64,000 nucleotides of DNA from Opitutales bacterium (lineage in GTDB: Bacteria; Verrucomicrobiota; Verrucomicrobiia; Opitutales; Oceanipulchritudinaceae), in contig JAFGLA010000086.1 of the NCBI GenBank assembly GCA_016928295.1, positions 1-64,000 on the forward strand, written 5' to 3'. Each line of letters begins with the position of its first letter. Positions within the stretch are counted from its first letter, which is position 1. The position numbers and the translations under genes are program-made. Below the pieces are notes generated by a model that saw nothing but the letters and a program-made list of their open reading frames with translations, made no database searches and was not told where the DNA came from. This document shows positions 27,197 to 36,208 of the stretch, one piece after another.

Positions 27197-27940
27197 TTAA
27201 AAAGCCGGATGATGCGTGCGGATTTCTTCCGCGCCGCTAAGGACTCTGAATATGCGTCCGTCTTCCATCTCCGCCATGCGGTCGGCGTAGTGGTAGATGC
27301 GCGGGTCGTGCGTTACTACGATGACTGTTCGGCCCGGCTCGTTTGCCGCTTCTCTAAGCAGTTCCATGACCGCCACGCCGTTTTCGCTGTCGAGGGCGGA
27401 GGTTGGTTCGTCGCAGAGCACAAGCGGCGGGTTGTGAACGAGCGCGCGCGCAATGGCCACACGCTGCTGCTCTCCGCCGGATAGCTTGAGCGGCTTTTCG
27501 TGAGCGCGTTTGCCAAGCCCCACGCGCTCCAGCATCGCCACGGCGCGGCGGCGAGCCTCCCTGTTGCCCAGCCCCTGTATTAGCAGGGGGACGGATACGT
27601 TTTCAGCCACGTCGATGGTGGGAATGAGGTTGAACTGTTGGAATATGAAGCCGAGGTGCTTTGAGCGGAAGGCCGTGCGCTGGCTCTCGCTTAGCGCGTG
27701 AAGGGGGTGCCCGAGGACGTTCACCTCTCCTTCGTCCGCATGCAGGGTTCCGGCCAGAATGGAGAGCAGCGTCGTCTTGCCGCAGCCCGAGGGGCCTACG
27801 AGCATCAGCAGTTCGCCGCGTCGCGCCTCGAAGTGCGCCTTGTGCAAAACCGGCGTGTAGGACAGGCCGCTGCCGAAGCTCTTGCAGAGGTCTTTCAGTT
27901 CGAGGGCGCCCGCCACCTTGTTGTCAATTGTTGCGTTCAT
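27197..27940 (-). CDS. ABC transporter ATPase (DevA/MacB-type)
   Basis: The product has 247 residues. Walker A is VGPSGCGKTTLLSIL, the Q-loop is FIFQQFNLIP, the signature is LKLSGGEQQRVAIARAL, Walker B is LVLCDEPTSALD, and the H-loop is VVTHD. FIFQQFNLIPTIDVAENV is the hallmark of the MacB/LolD/FtsE branch that pairs with FtsX-type permeases. ATG at 27940 is used; the longer frame upstream overlaps the permease gene and is not coding. It lies 23 bp after the permease. Confidence 0.93.
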   Translation of the reverse strand: MNATIDNKVAGALELKDLCKSFGSGLSYTPVLHKAHFEARRGELLMLVGPSGCGKTTLLSILAGTLHADEGEVNVLGHPLHALSESQRTAFRSKHLGFIFQQFNLIPTIDVAENVSVPLLIQGLGNREARRRAVAMLERVGLGKRAHEKPLKLSGGEQQRVAIARALVHNPPLVLCDEPTSALDSENGVAVMELLREAANEPGRTVIVVTHDPRIYHYADRMAEMEDGRIFRVLSGAEEIRTHHPAF

Positions 27941-27963
27941 TGTGTTTTTTGTAGCGGGATTGT

Positions 27964-29103
27964 TTACGAGCGGAACACGATTGCCGGTTCCAGCCTCGCG
28001 ATTCGGGCAATGCCCATGAGCGCGGAAATCATGCAGATTACGATGACGGCGGCTCCCACTATGGCACAGTTCTGCCATAGAAGGACAAAGGGCACTCTGC
28101 CGGAGCGAATTAGTGCGCGCCCTAGAATGGTTACTACTCCCAGTCCTATGCCGAAGCCTGTCATCCCGACCGTGACCGATTGAAGCACGAGCATTGCGGA
28201 CAGCCTCCATGTGCTCAGGCCCATGGCTTTGAGCGCGCCAAGGTTGCGCGTGTTTTCGAGTACAAAGGCGTAAAATGCCTGCCCCGATACCGCCGCGCCC
28301 ACGATGAAGCCGATGAGCACTATCATGCCGATGTTTATGGGGATGGGTGTGTTGCGTATGTACCACCAGATTGTGGACCAGAAAAACTCCTTCTCAGTGA
28401 ACGCTGCCAGTCCGGTTTCCGCGCTGATTCGGCGGGCTGTTTCCTCCGCGTTGTGCCCGTCCTGCAATCCTGCCAGAACAAAACTCATCATCTTGCGCTG
28501 CATCGGGGCGTAAAGCACGGCGCGATCGTATGTTGTGTATAGGTATGGCCCGCCCATGAAGCCGCGTTGCACTTTGCATACGCCTACGACTATCGCCTCT
28601 CGGTCGTTGAGTTCAAAGCGGTCGCCAATGCCCACTTTTCTGCCCAGCTTCTTGCTGAACTGTTCAACGCCGTAGGCTGTGATTATGACGCTGTTGGGGC
28701 GGCGGAGTTCTTCGAGCGAGCCTTCAAGCATTATGGGTGGTGCCCCGACAAGCGTTGCAGAGTCGATGCCGACTAGCGTCACCATCTGCATTTTGCCGTT
28801 TTCGAGTTTTGCCTGCTGTGTGCTCTGATACAGCGGCACGGCCCATGATACGCCCTCCACACTGCGCACCCGGGTTGCGTCCGTGTCCCTCATCGGGCGG
28901 TTGTCGCCCACCTGTTCCACCATCGGGTCAGCCACCCAGATTGGGGCGCGAACATTGTGAATTGTGGTCGCGGTCCAGGACATGATGCCGCAGAACAGGG
29001 CGCCGCCTTGGGTCATCAGAATTGTGGCGAACACGATGCCGCTAATCAGCATCAGGTGTTTGGCCTTGTCTCCGTAGAGCATTCTTAACGCTAGTCGGAA
29101 CAT
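27964..29103 (-). CDS. FtsX-like permease (DevC type)
   Basis: The product has 379 residues. It has one N-terminal transmembrane helix (LMLISGIVFATILMTQGGALFCGI), a periplasmic core domain (about 45-250), and three C-terminal helices (IGMIVLIGFIVGAAVSGQAFYAFVL; LQSVTVGMTGFGIGLGVVTIL; NCAIVGAAVIVICMISALMGI). This is the 4-TM mechanotransmission type, not a classic importer or exporter pore. With the DevB-like adaptor, the ATPase and NodT it forms a complete tripartite envelope exporter; cargo cannot be inferred. Confidence 0.9.
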   Translation of the reverse strand: MFRLALRMLYGDKAKHLMLISGIVFATILMTQGGALFCGIMSWTATTIHNVRAPIWVADPMVEQVGDNRPMRDTDATRVRSVEGVSWAVPLYQSTQQAKLENGKMQMVTLVGIDSATLVGAPPIMLEGSLEELRRPNSVIITAYGVEQFSKKLGRKVGIGDRFELNDREAIVVGVCKVQRGFMGGPYLYTTYDRAVLYAPMQRKMMSFVLAGLQDGHNAEETARRISAETGLAAFTEKEFFWSTIWWYIRNTPIPINIGMIVLIGFIVGAAVSGQAFYAFVLENTRNLGALKAMGLSTWRLSAMLVLQSVTVGMTGFGIGLGVVTILGRALIRSGRVPFVLLWQNCAIVGAAVIVICMISALMGIARIARLEPAIVFRS

Positions 29104-29160
29104 GGAGATTCTTTTATTTTTTGTTTGTGAAATGTGTAAGGCAGTGGGGGATGCGAGTTG

Positions 29161-29811
29161 TTATTTCCCGCGCATTCCCTTGCGCTTTGCTATGGCGTCG
29201 AACTCCACTTGTCCCTTCTCTGTGAGAACACCTCGGAAGAAGGTGAGTAGGGCGCTGTCGAGAATCTCGTGCAGGTTCATTTTCAGAGCTTCAGCAACAC
29301 TGGACTGAGTAAGTCCGCGCATCATGTGCAGCCATGCAAGGGCTGCAAAGTCAGGGTTCACTTCCGCACGCACATGTCCGCTCATTTTGCCTTCTCGAAG
29401 TAGCGTTCCCAGCACCAGGGGGATGTTTCGGTTACGCATCTGGTCGAAATACAGGTAGCATTCCGGGTAGTTGCGCTCCAGGTCGCGAAGAAGGGAGGGG
29501 CGCAGACGTGTAAGGCGGGACGCTATGATGTCGTGCAGCTTTTCCAACTTGGCAGGGAAAGGAATCGTCTCGTCTTCGACCAGTTTCTTGAGAGACGCGG
29601 ACAGGTGCGACGCTATTCGGCTGATTATGGCTTTGATAATTGCTTCCTTGCCCGGGAAATGGATGTAGAGCGTCTTCTTGCTCATGCCCAGCGCAGTGGC
29701 CAGATCGTCCATTTTCATCGACTGCGGCCCTTCGTTGAGGACCAGACTCTCGGCCTTGTCCAAGATGCGCTTTTCGGCGGCTTCGCTTGTGCTGTTGTCT
29801 ATTTCGCTCAT
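29161..29811 (-). CDS. TetR-family repressor of the exporter operon
   Basis: The product has 216 residues. An N-terminal helix-turn-helix (MKMDDLATALGMSKKTLYIHFPGKEAIIKAI, about residues 31-61) precedes an all-helical ligand domain. It is the first gene of the run TetR - permease - ATPase - adaptor - NodT, 57 bp ahead of the permease, so it probably represses its own transcription together with the exporter. ATG at 29811 is selected because the upstream codons in the long frame are not coding. Confidence 0.88.
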   Translation of the reverse strand: MSEIDNSTSEAAEKRILDKAESLVLNEGPQSMKMDDLATALGMSKKTLYIHFPGKEAIIKAIISRIASHLSASLKKLVEDETIPFPAKLEKLHDIIASRLTRLRPSLLRDLERNYPECYLYFDQMRNRNIPLVLGTLLREGKMSGHVRAEVNPDFAALAWLHMMRGLTQSSVAEALKMNLHEILDSALLTFFRGVLTEKGQVEFDAIAKRKGMRGK

Positions 29812-29906
29812 GAGTTTTGCGGAACTAAGGAAACTAGTCGGGTGTTTTAAGTTTCCTTTCAAGCGGAAAAAAGCGGGTTTCCGGGGCCGCGTGTGCAGTT
29901 TACAAA

Positions 29907-29940
29907 AAAGAGCTGGAAACTCATTGGCTTCCAGCTCTTT
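29907..29940 (-). terminator. terminator of the nitroreductase gene
   Basis: Perfect 12-bp stem AAAGAGCTGGAA / TTCCAGCTCTTT with a 10-nt loop and TTTTTT on the minus strand. It separates the nitroreductase from the TetR operon. Confidence 0.85.
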
Positions 29941-30046
29941 AAGTTGTGCTTGCGCTTTGGGTGTCGTGCGAAAGTTTTCTTGGAAATCTTTCGGGTTTCC
30001 ATGCCCTTGGGAGTTTTTGAAAATGGGACTCCCGTCGGGAAGCTGA

Positions 30047-30676
30047 TTACCGTGCGGTGTCTTCCCAGCGGACAAGCTCGTCGATGCCGAGCGTTCCGGC
30101 GCGTCTGTGCGGTTCAGCGGCCTTTTTGCCGACGGCAATCATCATGACTACGACTTCGTTCTCCGGTACATTCAGCAGTTTGCCCACTGCGGCAAAGTCG
30201 AAGCCTTTCATCGGGCAGCTATCGTAGCCAAGCGCTTTGGCCGCGAGCATGAGCGTTGTCGCCGCCATGCCTCCTGAAAGGAGCGCTTCGTCTCTCTGTG
30301 CCTGAGGCTTGCCTTCGTAACTGCCTTTGATTGCGGCGACGATTCCGGCCTGTGCTTCAGCGGGCGCATCAGGCCAGTAACGTGCGGCGTTTTTGTATGC
30401 ATCAAGTGCGCCGGTTAGAACGAAAAGCACACTGCTTTCGATCACCTGCGGCTGATTGTGGGCGAGGGGCGAAATGGCGGCCTTGGTCGCTTCGTCCTGT
30501 ACCACGATGTAGCGCGTAGGCTGGATGTTGAACGCCGTTGGCGAGAGCGCGGCCAGTTGTAAAAGGCGTTCGATTTCGGAGCGGCTCATTTTGTGAGTCG
30601 GGTCGTAATGCTTCACGGAGCGGCGCTGCTCTATTGCGTCGATAACGGAAAGATTTTCAGTGTTTTTTTGGCTCAT
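30047..30676 (-). CDS. nitroreductase-family FMN oxidoreductase
   Basis: The product has 209 residues. The N-terminal IEQRRSVKHYDP is the FMN-binding RRSxRxF-type motif, and further FMN/dimer contacts are SPTAFNIQPTRYIVV, and LGYDSCPMKGFD. Such enzymes reduce nitroaromatics, quinones or flavins with NAD(P)H; the physiological substrate is unknown. It lies between smc and the TetR gene on the same strand, with its own terminator. A 14-bp palindrome (30721-30734) lies 44 bp upstream of the start codon. Confidence 0.9.
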   Translation of the reverse strand: MSQKNTENLSVIDAIEQRRSVKHYDPTHKMSRSEIERLLQLAALSPTAFNIQPTRYIVVQDEATKAAISPLAHNQPQVIESSVLFVLTGALDAYKNAARYWPDAPAEAQAGIVAAIKGSYEGKPQAQRDEALLSGGMAATTLMLAAKALGYDSCPMKGFDFAAVGKLLNVPENEVVVMMIAVGKKAAEPHRRAGTLGIDELVRWEDTAR

Positions 30677-30720
30677 TTTTATTCCATTTGCTGCGCTCTA
30701 TCATGCGCAATGTTTGACCT

Positions 30721-30734
30721 GCCGCAATTGCGGC
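30721..30734. promoter_or_regulatory. 14-bp perfect palindrome upstream of the nitroreductase
   Basis: GCCGCAATTGCGGC is its own reverse complement and sits 45 bp before the start codon, between smc and the nitroreductase. A 7-bp inverted repeat GCCTGCC/GGCAGGC (30733-30739, 30768-30774) overlaps it. Operator or smc 3' end; function unknown. Confidence 0.35.
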
Positions 30735-30778
30735 CTGCCATCGTTTTCCTGCTATTGGGGAGCCGCAGGCAGGCTCTG

Positions 30779-33700
30779 CTATTCCACCGCGTCCAGAAGA
30801 GCCTCGATATCTTCCGGTCTGGCCTCGTCCTTGCGGTCCATGCGCATCGATAGCACGCGGGACACGCCGCGCTCTTCCATCGTGACGCCGTAAATGGTGT
30901 TTGCGCGGGCGATGGTGTGCTTGTTGTGCGTGATGATGAAAAACTGCGAATGGTCGAGGAATCGTTCCAGCATGTTGGAGAAGCGCGAAACGTTCGCCTC
31001 GTCCAGTGGGGCGTCAATCTCGTCGAGCACGCAGAACGGGCTGGGCTTGACCATGTAAATCGCAAAGAGAAGGGCCATGGCCGTCATCGTCTTCTGCCCG
31101 CCCGAGAGCAGGGCGATGCTGCGCAGGCGTGTGCCGGGGGGCCTCGCGTTAATCTCCACGCCTGCTTCCAGCGGGTCGTCCGAATCAACCAGCTCGACAC
31201 TTGCCTCGCCCCCGCCGAAGAGCGTCTCGAAGGTGTAGCGAAAGTTGGCCTGTATTTGCAGGAAGGTGTTGCGGAACAGATCCATCGAACTCTTGTTGAT
31301 CTCCTCTATGGCGGCGAGCAGCTTTTCCCGCGCCTGCCAGAGGTCGTCGCTCTGGGTCTTGAGGAAGCTGTGCCGCTCGCGCAGTTCCTGATACTCCTCG
31401 ATGGCAAGCAGGTTGATCGCGCCAAGCGCATCTATGCGTTCGCGGTGCGCGTAGGCCTGTGCCTTGATGTCGGCCCAGTCGGGCAGGGGGACGGCGGCGA
31501 TTTCCTCCGCCGTCGGCTCTTTGCAGGCGCAGGCAATCTGGTCGAGCATCGGCTCGTCGTCCATGTCTATCTGGAGCCGCTCGGGCGGGGCCTCTCCCGC
31601 AAGGAGAATCTGTTCGCGCCAGTCCACGTTTTCGAGCTTGAGCGAATGCTCCCGCTCCACCTCTTCGGCGAGAAACTCCATGGAGCTGTTCAGCTTTACG
31701 AGCGCAACTTCCTGCTTGGTGAGTGCGTCCGCAAGCTCGTCCTGCCCCTTGCGCTGCTCGGCCAGATCCTGCTCGAGCGCATGGACGTGTCTCTGCGCGG
31801 CGGCAGTCTCGTCGCGCCGCTGTTCCTGCACCTTGTGAGCGCCTTCCAGCTCTTCCTGCATCTTGGCGGCGAGGGCCTGCTGATCTTCTATTTCGGCCTC
31901 AAGGGTGGAAATCTGTTCGGCGTGGCGGGAAGAGTCCGACTCTCGCCGCTGACGGCGCAGCGTCCACTCCTGCAACATGCGCTCTACCTCGGCGACCTCT
32001 CGGTGCGCCATTTCGAGCCGCTGCTTGCGCCCCGCGTGCTCCATGCGCAGGGCTTCATAGGATGTGCGCATGTCCTCGGTGCGACTGCGTGCAACGGCTA
32101 TCGCTTCCTCCAGGGCGTTCAGCTCCCCGCCGCCGGACTTTGTGGCGCGCTCAATAGCCTCCAGCTCCTCGCGGGCTTGAAGTATCTTTCGCTCCGCTTC
32201 CATGCGTCCGGCCTCTATGCGCTGCTGCTCGCCACGGCGCGTTTCCATCCTCGCCGCTGCTCTTGCCATGCGTTCGGAGGTCCCGCGCTCCTGCCCGCGC
32301 AGAAGTGCCAGCTCCTGATCGCTCGCGGCAAGGGCCTGAGTGGCGGCATTCACGGCGCCTGTGGCTCTGCGGGCGCTTTCGTCCGCCTCGTCCTCGCGTT
32401 CGCCAAGTGCGGCCAGTAAATCCTGTTTCGCCGCGGCCTCTTCGCGAAGGGAGCGTATTTGAGACTGGCGCAAGAGGAAGGAATCCTTGCGCTCGCCGCC
32501 GTGCCCGATGGTTACCATTCCGCAGGCATCGACAGTGCAGCCGTCAAGGGTGGCGACTTTCGCAAAACGCCAGCCCGGGTTCGCCTCTCGGCAGGCCAGA
32601 AAGTCGGCCAGCGTCTCAAAAAGCCAGCATTGGGAGAAAAGTGATTGTAGAACGGGGGCGCTATCCTGCCTTCGGGCGCGGATTACGTCGAGGGCGGCAA
32701 GGGGCTGCGGCGCCATGTCCGTTGCGTCCACCGGTTTATGCGCGGCATTCTGCGGTGGGAGTATAAGGCAGGCCTGCCCGTGCCTGCCTCTCATCAGCTC
32801 GTCGCGCAGGGATTCTGCGTCTTGCGCGGAGTCGATGGTAAGTGCGTCGATACCGCTGCCAAGGAGCATTTCCACGGCTCCTGTCCAGCGTTCCTCAACG
32901 TCCATGGTTTCCATGAGAAGCGCACATTGCGCGGAGGAGGGGACCGCGTCGCTCAGTTTGCCCTGCAAGATGGCCTTCGCCCCGCCCGAGAAGCCCTCCA
33001 TGCGCTTTTGAAGCTCTTCGAGCATGTTCGCGCGCGTGCAAAGCGAGTCGTGCGTGCGCTCAAGTTCGCGGATCTCCTTGCGCACAGCTTCGAGCGACGC
33101 CACCGCGCTTTGTGCCTGTGTCTTCGCTCTTTGCAGTGCCTCGGCTTCGTTGTCGCGCCGCTCTTCGAGCTGTTCGCGCATCGACTGGACCTGCTCCTGT
33201 TCGCGGCGCTCTGCGGAAAGCTCATCCGCTGCAAGGCGCATTTCCTCGGCAAGCGCGGCTGAGCGCTCCTGTGAGGCTTCGAGGTCTGCGTCGAGGCGGG
33301 CAACGAGAGTCCTTTGCCGTGCCAGCGCGCTGTCTGCCTGAATCTGCCTCTGCCGCGCAGAGGAAAGCTCCTGCTCGGTTTCTTCCAGCTCTTTGCGTGC
33401 CTCTTGAAGCTCTCTTGCGCGTTCGTCCAGAGCGCCGTCGCCTTGCCCGAAAAGCTCCATGAGCTTTGCACGCATCTCCTTGCGCTGCCTCGCGCTCTCT
33501 TCGAGGCCTGCCTTTTCCGCGTCCATTTCGGAGAGTTCGCCGCTGACGAGGTCTTTGTGCGCAAGATGGTCCCGTCTGCGGACGGCGGCCGTTTCGGCGG
33601 CGGCCATGGCCTTGTCCCGCCCTGCCTGAAGTTCGTACACGGCCTGCCTCGCCTGTGCCAGCTTCTCTTCGCTTGCAAGCAGCCCTTCGCGCAGGCTGGC

Positions 33701-34507
33701 GATTTGCTCCGCGCTTTTCTCCATTGCAGCGCGAGACTTGAATAGCCGCGTTCGCGTGCCTTCCACGACGGCGGACGCTTCATTGATTTCCCGCGCGAGG
33801 CGCTCCCTTTCCCAAGCGGAAAGGGCCAGTTCGAGGTGCCCGGCGCGTTCGTTCAAGAGCTTGTAACGCACGGCTTTTGAGGCCTGCCTTCGCAAGGTGC
33901 CGATGCGGCGCGTGACTTCGTCCAGCACGTCGCCCACGCGGGCAAGGTCAGCTTCGACTCCGCGCAGTTTGTCCATCGCGTCACGCCGCTGCGTCTTGTA
34001 GCGGGATATGCCTGCCGCTTCCTCGAATATGGCGCGCCGTTCCGATGGGTTGGAGGATAGAATCTGGTCTATTCGCCCTTGCAAAAGGAAGCTGTAAGAG
34101 ACCTGTCCGACGCCCGTTCCCATGAACAAGAGCTGTATGTCCTTGAGTCGCGCTTTGGCCCCGTTGATAAAATAGTCGCTGGAGCCGTCCCGCGTCACGC
34201 GACGGGCAATTTCCAGCTCGTTGAAGCTCGTGCCCAGTGTTTCTTCGCAGTCGGCAAAGGTCAGGGCAACTTCGCACAGGCTCAAGGGTTTGCGCTTGGT
34301 GCTGCCTTGAAAGATGACGTCCGCCATCGCGTCCGCACGCAGGCTCTTGGTGGATTGTTCCCCCAGAACCCAGCGCAGAGCGTCGGCAATGTTGCTCTTT
34401 CCGCACCCGTTCGGCCCGACAATGGCGGTTATGCCCGGCTTGAGCGCAAGCAGGGTCTGGTCGGCAAAGCTTTTGAAGCCTTGTATGCGTAGCTCCTTTA
34501 GGAACAT
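30779..34507 (-). CDS. smc: chromosome segregation protein SMC
   Basis: The product has 1242 residues. The N-terminal half-ATPase has Walker A GPNGCGKSN (31-39). Two long coiled-coil arms (about 170-500 and 660-1000, rich in Arg, Glu, Ala) flank a hinge (about 500-650) with the typical GYLS-like segment. The C-terminal half has the signature LLSGGQKTMTAMALLFAIY and Walker B PFCVLDEIDAPLDEANV. It forms a ring with ScpA/ScpB and compacts chromosomes from ParB-loaded origins; parB is in the same window but scpA/scpB are not. Length is within the bacterial range (1150-1250). Confidence 0.97.
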   Translation of the reverse strand: MFLKELRIQGFKSFADQTLLALKPGITAIVGPNGCGKSNIADALRWVLGEQSTKSLRADAMADVIFQGSTKRKPLSLCEVALTFADCEETLGTSFNELEIARRVTRDGSSDYFINGAKARLKDIQLLFMGTGVGQVSYSFLLQGRIDQILSSNPSERRAIFEEAAGISRYKTQRRDAMDKLRGVEADLARVGDVLDEVTRRIGTLRRQASKAVRYKLLNERAGHLELALSAWERERLAREINEASAVVEGTRTRLFKSRAAMEKSAEQIASLREGLLASEEKLAQARQAVYELQAGRDKAMAAAETAAVRRRDHLAHKDLVSGELSEMDAEKAGLEESARQRKEMRAKLMELFGQGDGALDERARELQEARKELEETEQELSSARQRQIQADSALARQRTLVARLDADLEASQERSAALAEEMRLAADELSAERREQEQVQSMREQLEERRDNEAEALQRAKTQAQSAVASLEAVRKEIRELERTHDSLCTRANMLEELQKRMEGFSGGAKAILQGKLSDAVPSSAQCALLMETMDVEERWTGAVEMLLGSGIDALTIDSAQDAESLRDELMRGRHGQACLILPPQNAAHKPVDATDMAPQPLAALDVIRARRQDSAPVLQSLFSQCWLFETLADFLACREANPGWRFAKVATLDGCTVDACGMVTIGHGGERKDSFLLRQSQIRSLREEAAAKQDLLAALGEREDEADESARRATGAVNAATQALAASDQELALLRGQERGTSERMARAAARMETRRGEQQRIEAGRMEAERKILQAREELEAIERATKSGGGELNALEEAIAVARSRTEDMRTSYEALRMEHAGRKQRLEMAHREVAEVERMLQEWTLRRQRRESDSSRHAEQISTLEAEIEDQQALAAKMQEELEGAHKVQEQRRDETAAAQRHVHALEQDLAEQRKGQDELADALTKQEVALVKLNSSMEFLAEEVEREHSLKLENVDWREQILLAGEAPPERLQIDMDDEPMLDQIACACKEPTAEEIAAVPLPDWADIKAQAYAHRERIDALGAINLLAIEEYQELRERHSFLKTQSDDLWQAREKLLAAIEEINKSSMDLFRNTFLQIQANFRYTFETLFGGGEASVELVDSDDPLEAGVEINARPPGTRLRSIALLSGGQKTMTAMALLFAIYMVKPSPFCVLDEIDAPLDEANVSRFSNMLERFLDHSQFFIITHNKHTIARANTIYGVTMEERGVSRVLSMRMDRKDEARPEDIEALLDAVE

Positions 34508-34661
34508 CAGGGAGTGGGCTGCCTTATACTTGCAGGACTCTTCTCAAGGCGCAAGTCACTAGCTTGGCCAAGAGCCAAGGATGTTTATGGTAAATGAGAC
34601 TTTGGCGAACGGGACTTGCTTGTTTGGCGGATTGTTCTCTTGCGCGGAACATCGCTCTTGT

Positions 34662-34667
34662 TATGCT
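34662..34667 (+). promoter_or_regulatory. weak -10 box for exbD1
   Basis: TATGCT at 34662 with TTGCGC 16 bp upstream (34640-34645) is the best promoter-like pair in the 269-bp gap before exbD1. Nothing else recognisable is in that gap. Confidence 0.25.
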
Positions 34668-34776
34668 GGCGAATTGTAAAAAGTAACATTTGGTGGCAGG
34701 AAGATGAACAAAATGCTTGCTCCGAGGCTTCCAAATCGCAGTTAATCAAGCTTTCACACACTCCAATTTTTCCCCA

Positions 34777-35190
34777 ATGAGCCGTCACAGCATCAAAAAA
34801 GAGGAGGAAAAGACCGACATCAACATCTCTCCGATGATTGATATGGTGTTCATCCTTCTGATTTTCTTCATCGTAACGACCGTGTTCGTCGAAGAACAGG
34901 GTATCGAGGCCGACCGTCCGCAGCCTGGAGCGAATTCGCAGCAGGATGAGGAGAACGAGCCTATCAAGTTGCGCATCGCTTCCAACGGGCAGATTTTTTG
35001 CAACGATCAGGAGATTCAGTCCGCTTCCATTCGCAGCAAGGTCGAAGAGCTTCTGCGCAAGGCGGATGTCCCGGTCATTATCGACGTCGAAGAAGGCGTA
35101 GTCTCCGGCAAGATGATCATGATGATCGACGAATCCCGCAACGGCGGCGCCGACAAGGTGCTTGTAAACACCGCTCAAAAGCGCAGCTAA
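34777..35190 (+). CDS. exbD: ExbD/TolR-family protein, copy 1
   Basis: The product has 137 residues with one N-terminal transmembrane helix containing the functional aspartate: INISPMIDMVFILLIFFIVTT. The Asp lies in the first turn of the helix and conducts protons in ExbBD and TolQR motors. A periplasmic peptidoglycan/TonB-contact domain follows. No exbB/tolQ or tonB gene is adjacent. The ATG at 34777 gives the usual short cytoplasmic N-terminus (MSRHSIKKEEEKT). A terminator follows at 35214. It is paralogous to exbD copy 2. Confidence 0.88.
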   Translation: MSRHSIKKEEEKTDINISPMIDMVFILLIFFIVTTVFVEEQGIEADRPQPGANSQQDEENEPIKLRIASNGQIFCNDQEIQSASIRSKVEELLRKADVPVIIDVEEGVVSGKMIMMIDESRNGGADKVLVNTAQKRS

Positions 35191-35213
35191 TAGAGCAACA
35201 AGTCCTTTTTCCG

Positions 35214-35246
35214 AAACGCCTCGCGGGTATTTCTCGCGGGGCGTTT
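35214..35246 (+). terminator. terminator between the exbD copies
   Basis: Twelve-bp stem AAACGCCTCGCG / CGCGGGGCGTTT (one T-G wobble) followed by a T-run to 35249. Confidence 0.8.
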
Positions 35247-35318
35247 TTTGTATTCATAATCAGCCAATCCAGTCCGGCCGCTGCTTCGGTTCGCTTGTCG
35301 CATAATGTGGCTATTCCG

Positions 35319-35347
35319 TTGACATGGTTATTTTTATGCGTTATTAA
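35319..35347 (+). promoter_or_regulatory. sigma70-type promoter of exbD2
   Basis: TTGACA (35319-35324), 17-bp spacer, TATTAA (35342-35347). It lies after the exbD1 terminator, so exbD2 has its own transcript with about 115 nt of leader. Confidence 0.6.
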
Positions 35348-35467
35348 GAAATGTCGTATTTCGCTGCTTTGTTCCCTGTCTGCCGCAAATAACGCGGGCT
35401 TTGAATGCTTGGGTATGTGCAGCCAGATACAGCCTTCACCCCATTACCCCTATCCAGAAGGAACCCC

Positions 35468-35881
35468 ATGCCGCGTAGAAGTATTAAAAAGCCAGACGAG
35501 AGGCTTGATATTAATATATCGCCCATGATTGATATGGTGTTCATCCTGCTCATCTTCTTCATCGTGACTACGGTGTTTGTGGAGGAGCAGGGTATAGAGG
35601 CGGAGCGTCCGCAGCCCGGACCTACGACCGAAGACGATAACAAGCCCATAAAGCTTCATCTTTCCGTGAACGGGCAGCTCTTTATCGAGGAAAAGGAGAT
35701 TCAGTCTTCGTCCATTCGCAGTCTGGTTGCCGACCGGATCAGGGGCAAGATGGTGCCCGTAATCATCGAGGTGGAAGAGGGCGTTCCGTCCGGCAAAATG
35801 GTCCTTGCCATAGACGAGTCCAGACTCGGTGGCGCGGAAAAAGTCATGGTTACGCCGGTTCAGAAAAACGAGCGTCGTTAG
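35468..35881 (+). CDS. exbD: ExbD/TolR-family protein, copy 2
   Basis: The product has 137 residues, the same length as copy 1. It shares the block DINISPMIDMVFILLIFF with it and most of the periplasmic pattern (EEQGIEAERPQPG, SGKMVLAIDESRLGGA). Differences concentrate in the linker and the middle of the periplasmic domain. The two genes look like a tandem duplication with diverged regulation, each with its own promoter and end. The stop codon TAG (35879-35881) overlaps the left end of repeat copy B: TA from the boundary and G from the repeat. Confidence 0.88.
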   Translation: MPRRSIKKPDERLDINISPMIDMVFILLIFFIVTTVFVEEQGIEAERPQPGPTTEDDNKPIKLHLSVNGQLFIEEKEIQSSSIRSLVADRIRGKMVPVIIEVEEGVPSGKMVLAIDESRLGGAEKVMVTPVQKNERR

Positions 35882-36043
35882 GGAGCGTTTGCAAATAGAA
35901 CTCCCGTTGGAATACGGGTGTCTTTACGGCAAAAACCAGCCTATTCAGCTCTGGGAATCTCGATTCACCTCGCCTCATGTTCTGATTTTTATCTCGTAAA
36001 TCCATCCCGCCTCCTCGGTCCGTCTATTTGCAAACGCTCCCTA
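35879..36043. repeat. stop-codon repeat, copy B (165 bp)
   Basis: The 20-bp end TAGGGAGCGTTTGCAAATAG is repeated inverted at 36024-36043. The left end forms the exbD2 stop codon. The internal hairpin reads CCCG-N8-CGGG where copy A has CTCG-N8-CGAG, a compensatory change. Flanking sequence joined without the element would read GTCGT-TAG-TGG, so the gene would also end in TAG before insertion. Confidence 0.85.
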
Positions 36044-36208
36044 GTGGTGTGCTTCATCTGTTTTGCGCCCTGCGTGTCGCTTATCACATTGACCTTGCAG
36101 CACAAATAAAATATCAATGATAGGCGAAACGCGTCGTTATATAAATGGGCGACTGTACTGTTTTATCTGACAATGGCGCGCCCCCGCCATCATCAGAGCT
36201 TCGTTAAG

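Noticed and set aside
30917-32419. A 500-codon open frame on the plus strand inside smc
   Set aside because: It is the antisense of the coiled-coil and ATPase parts of SMC and contains no recognisable motif.
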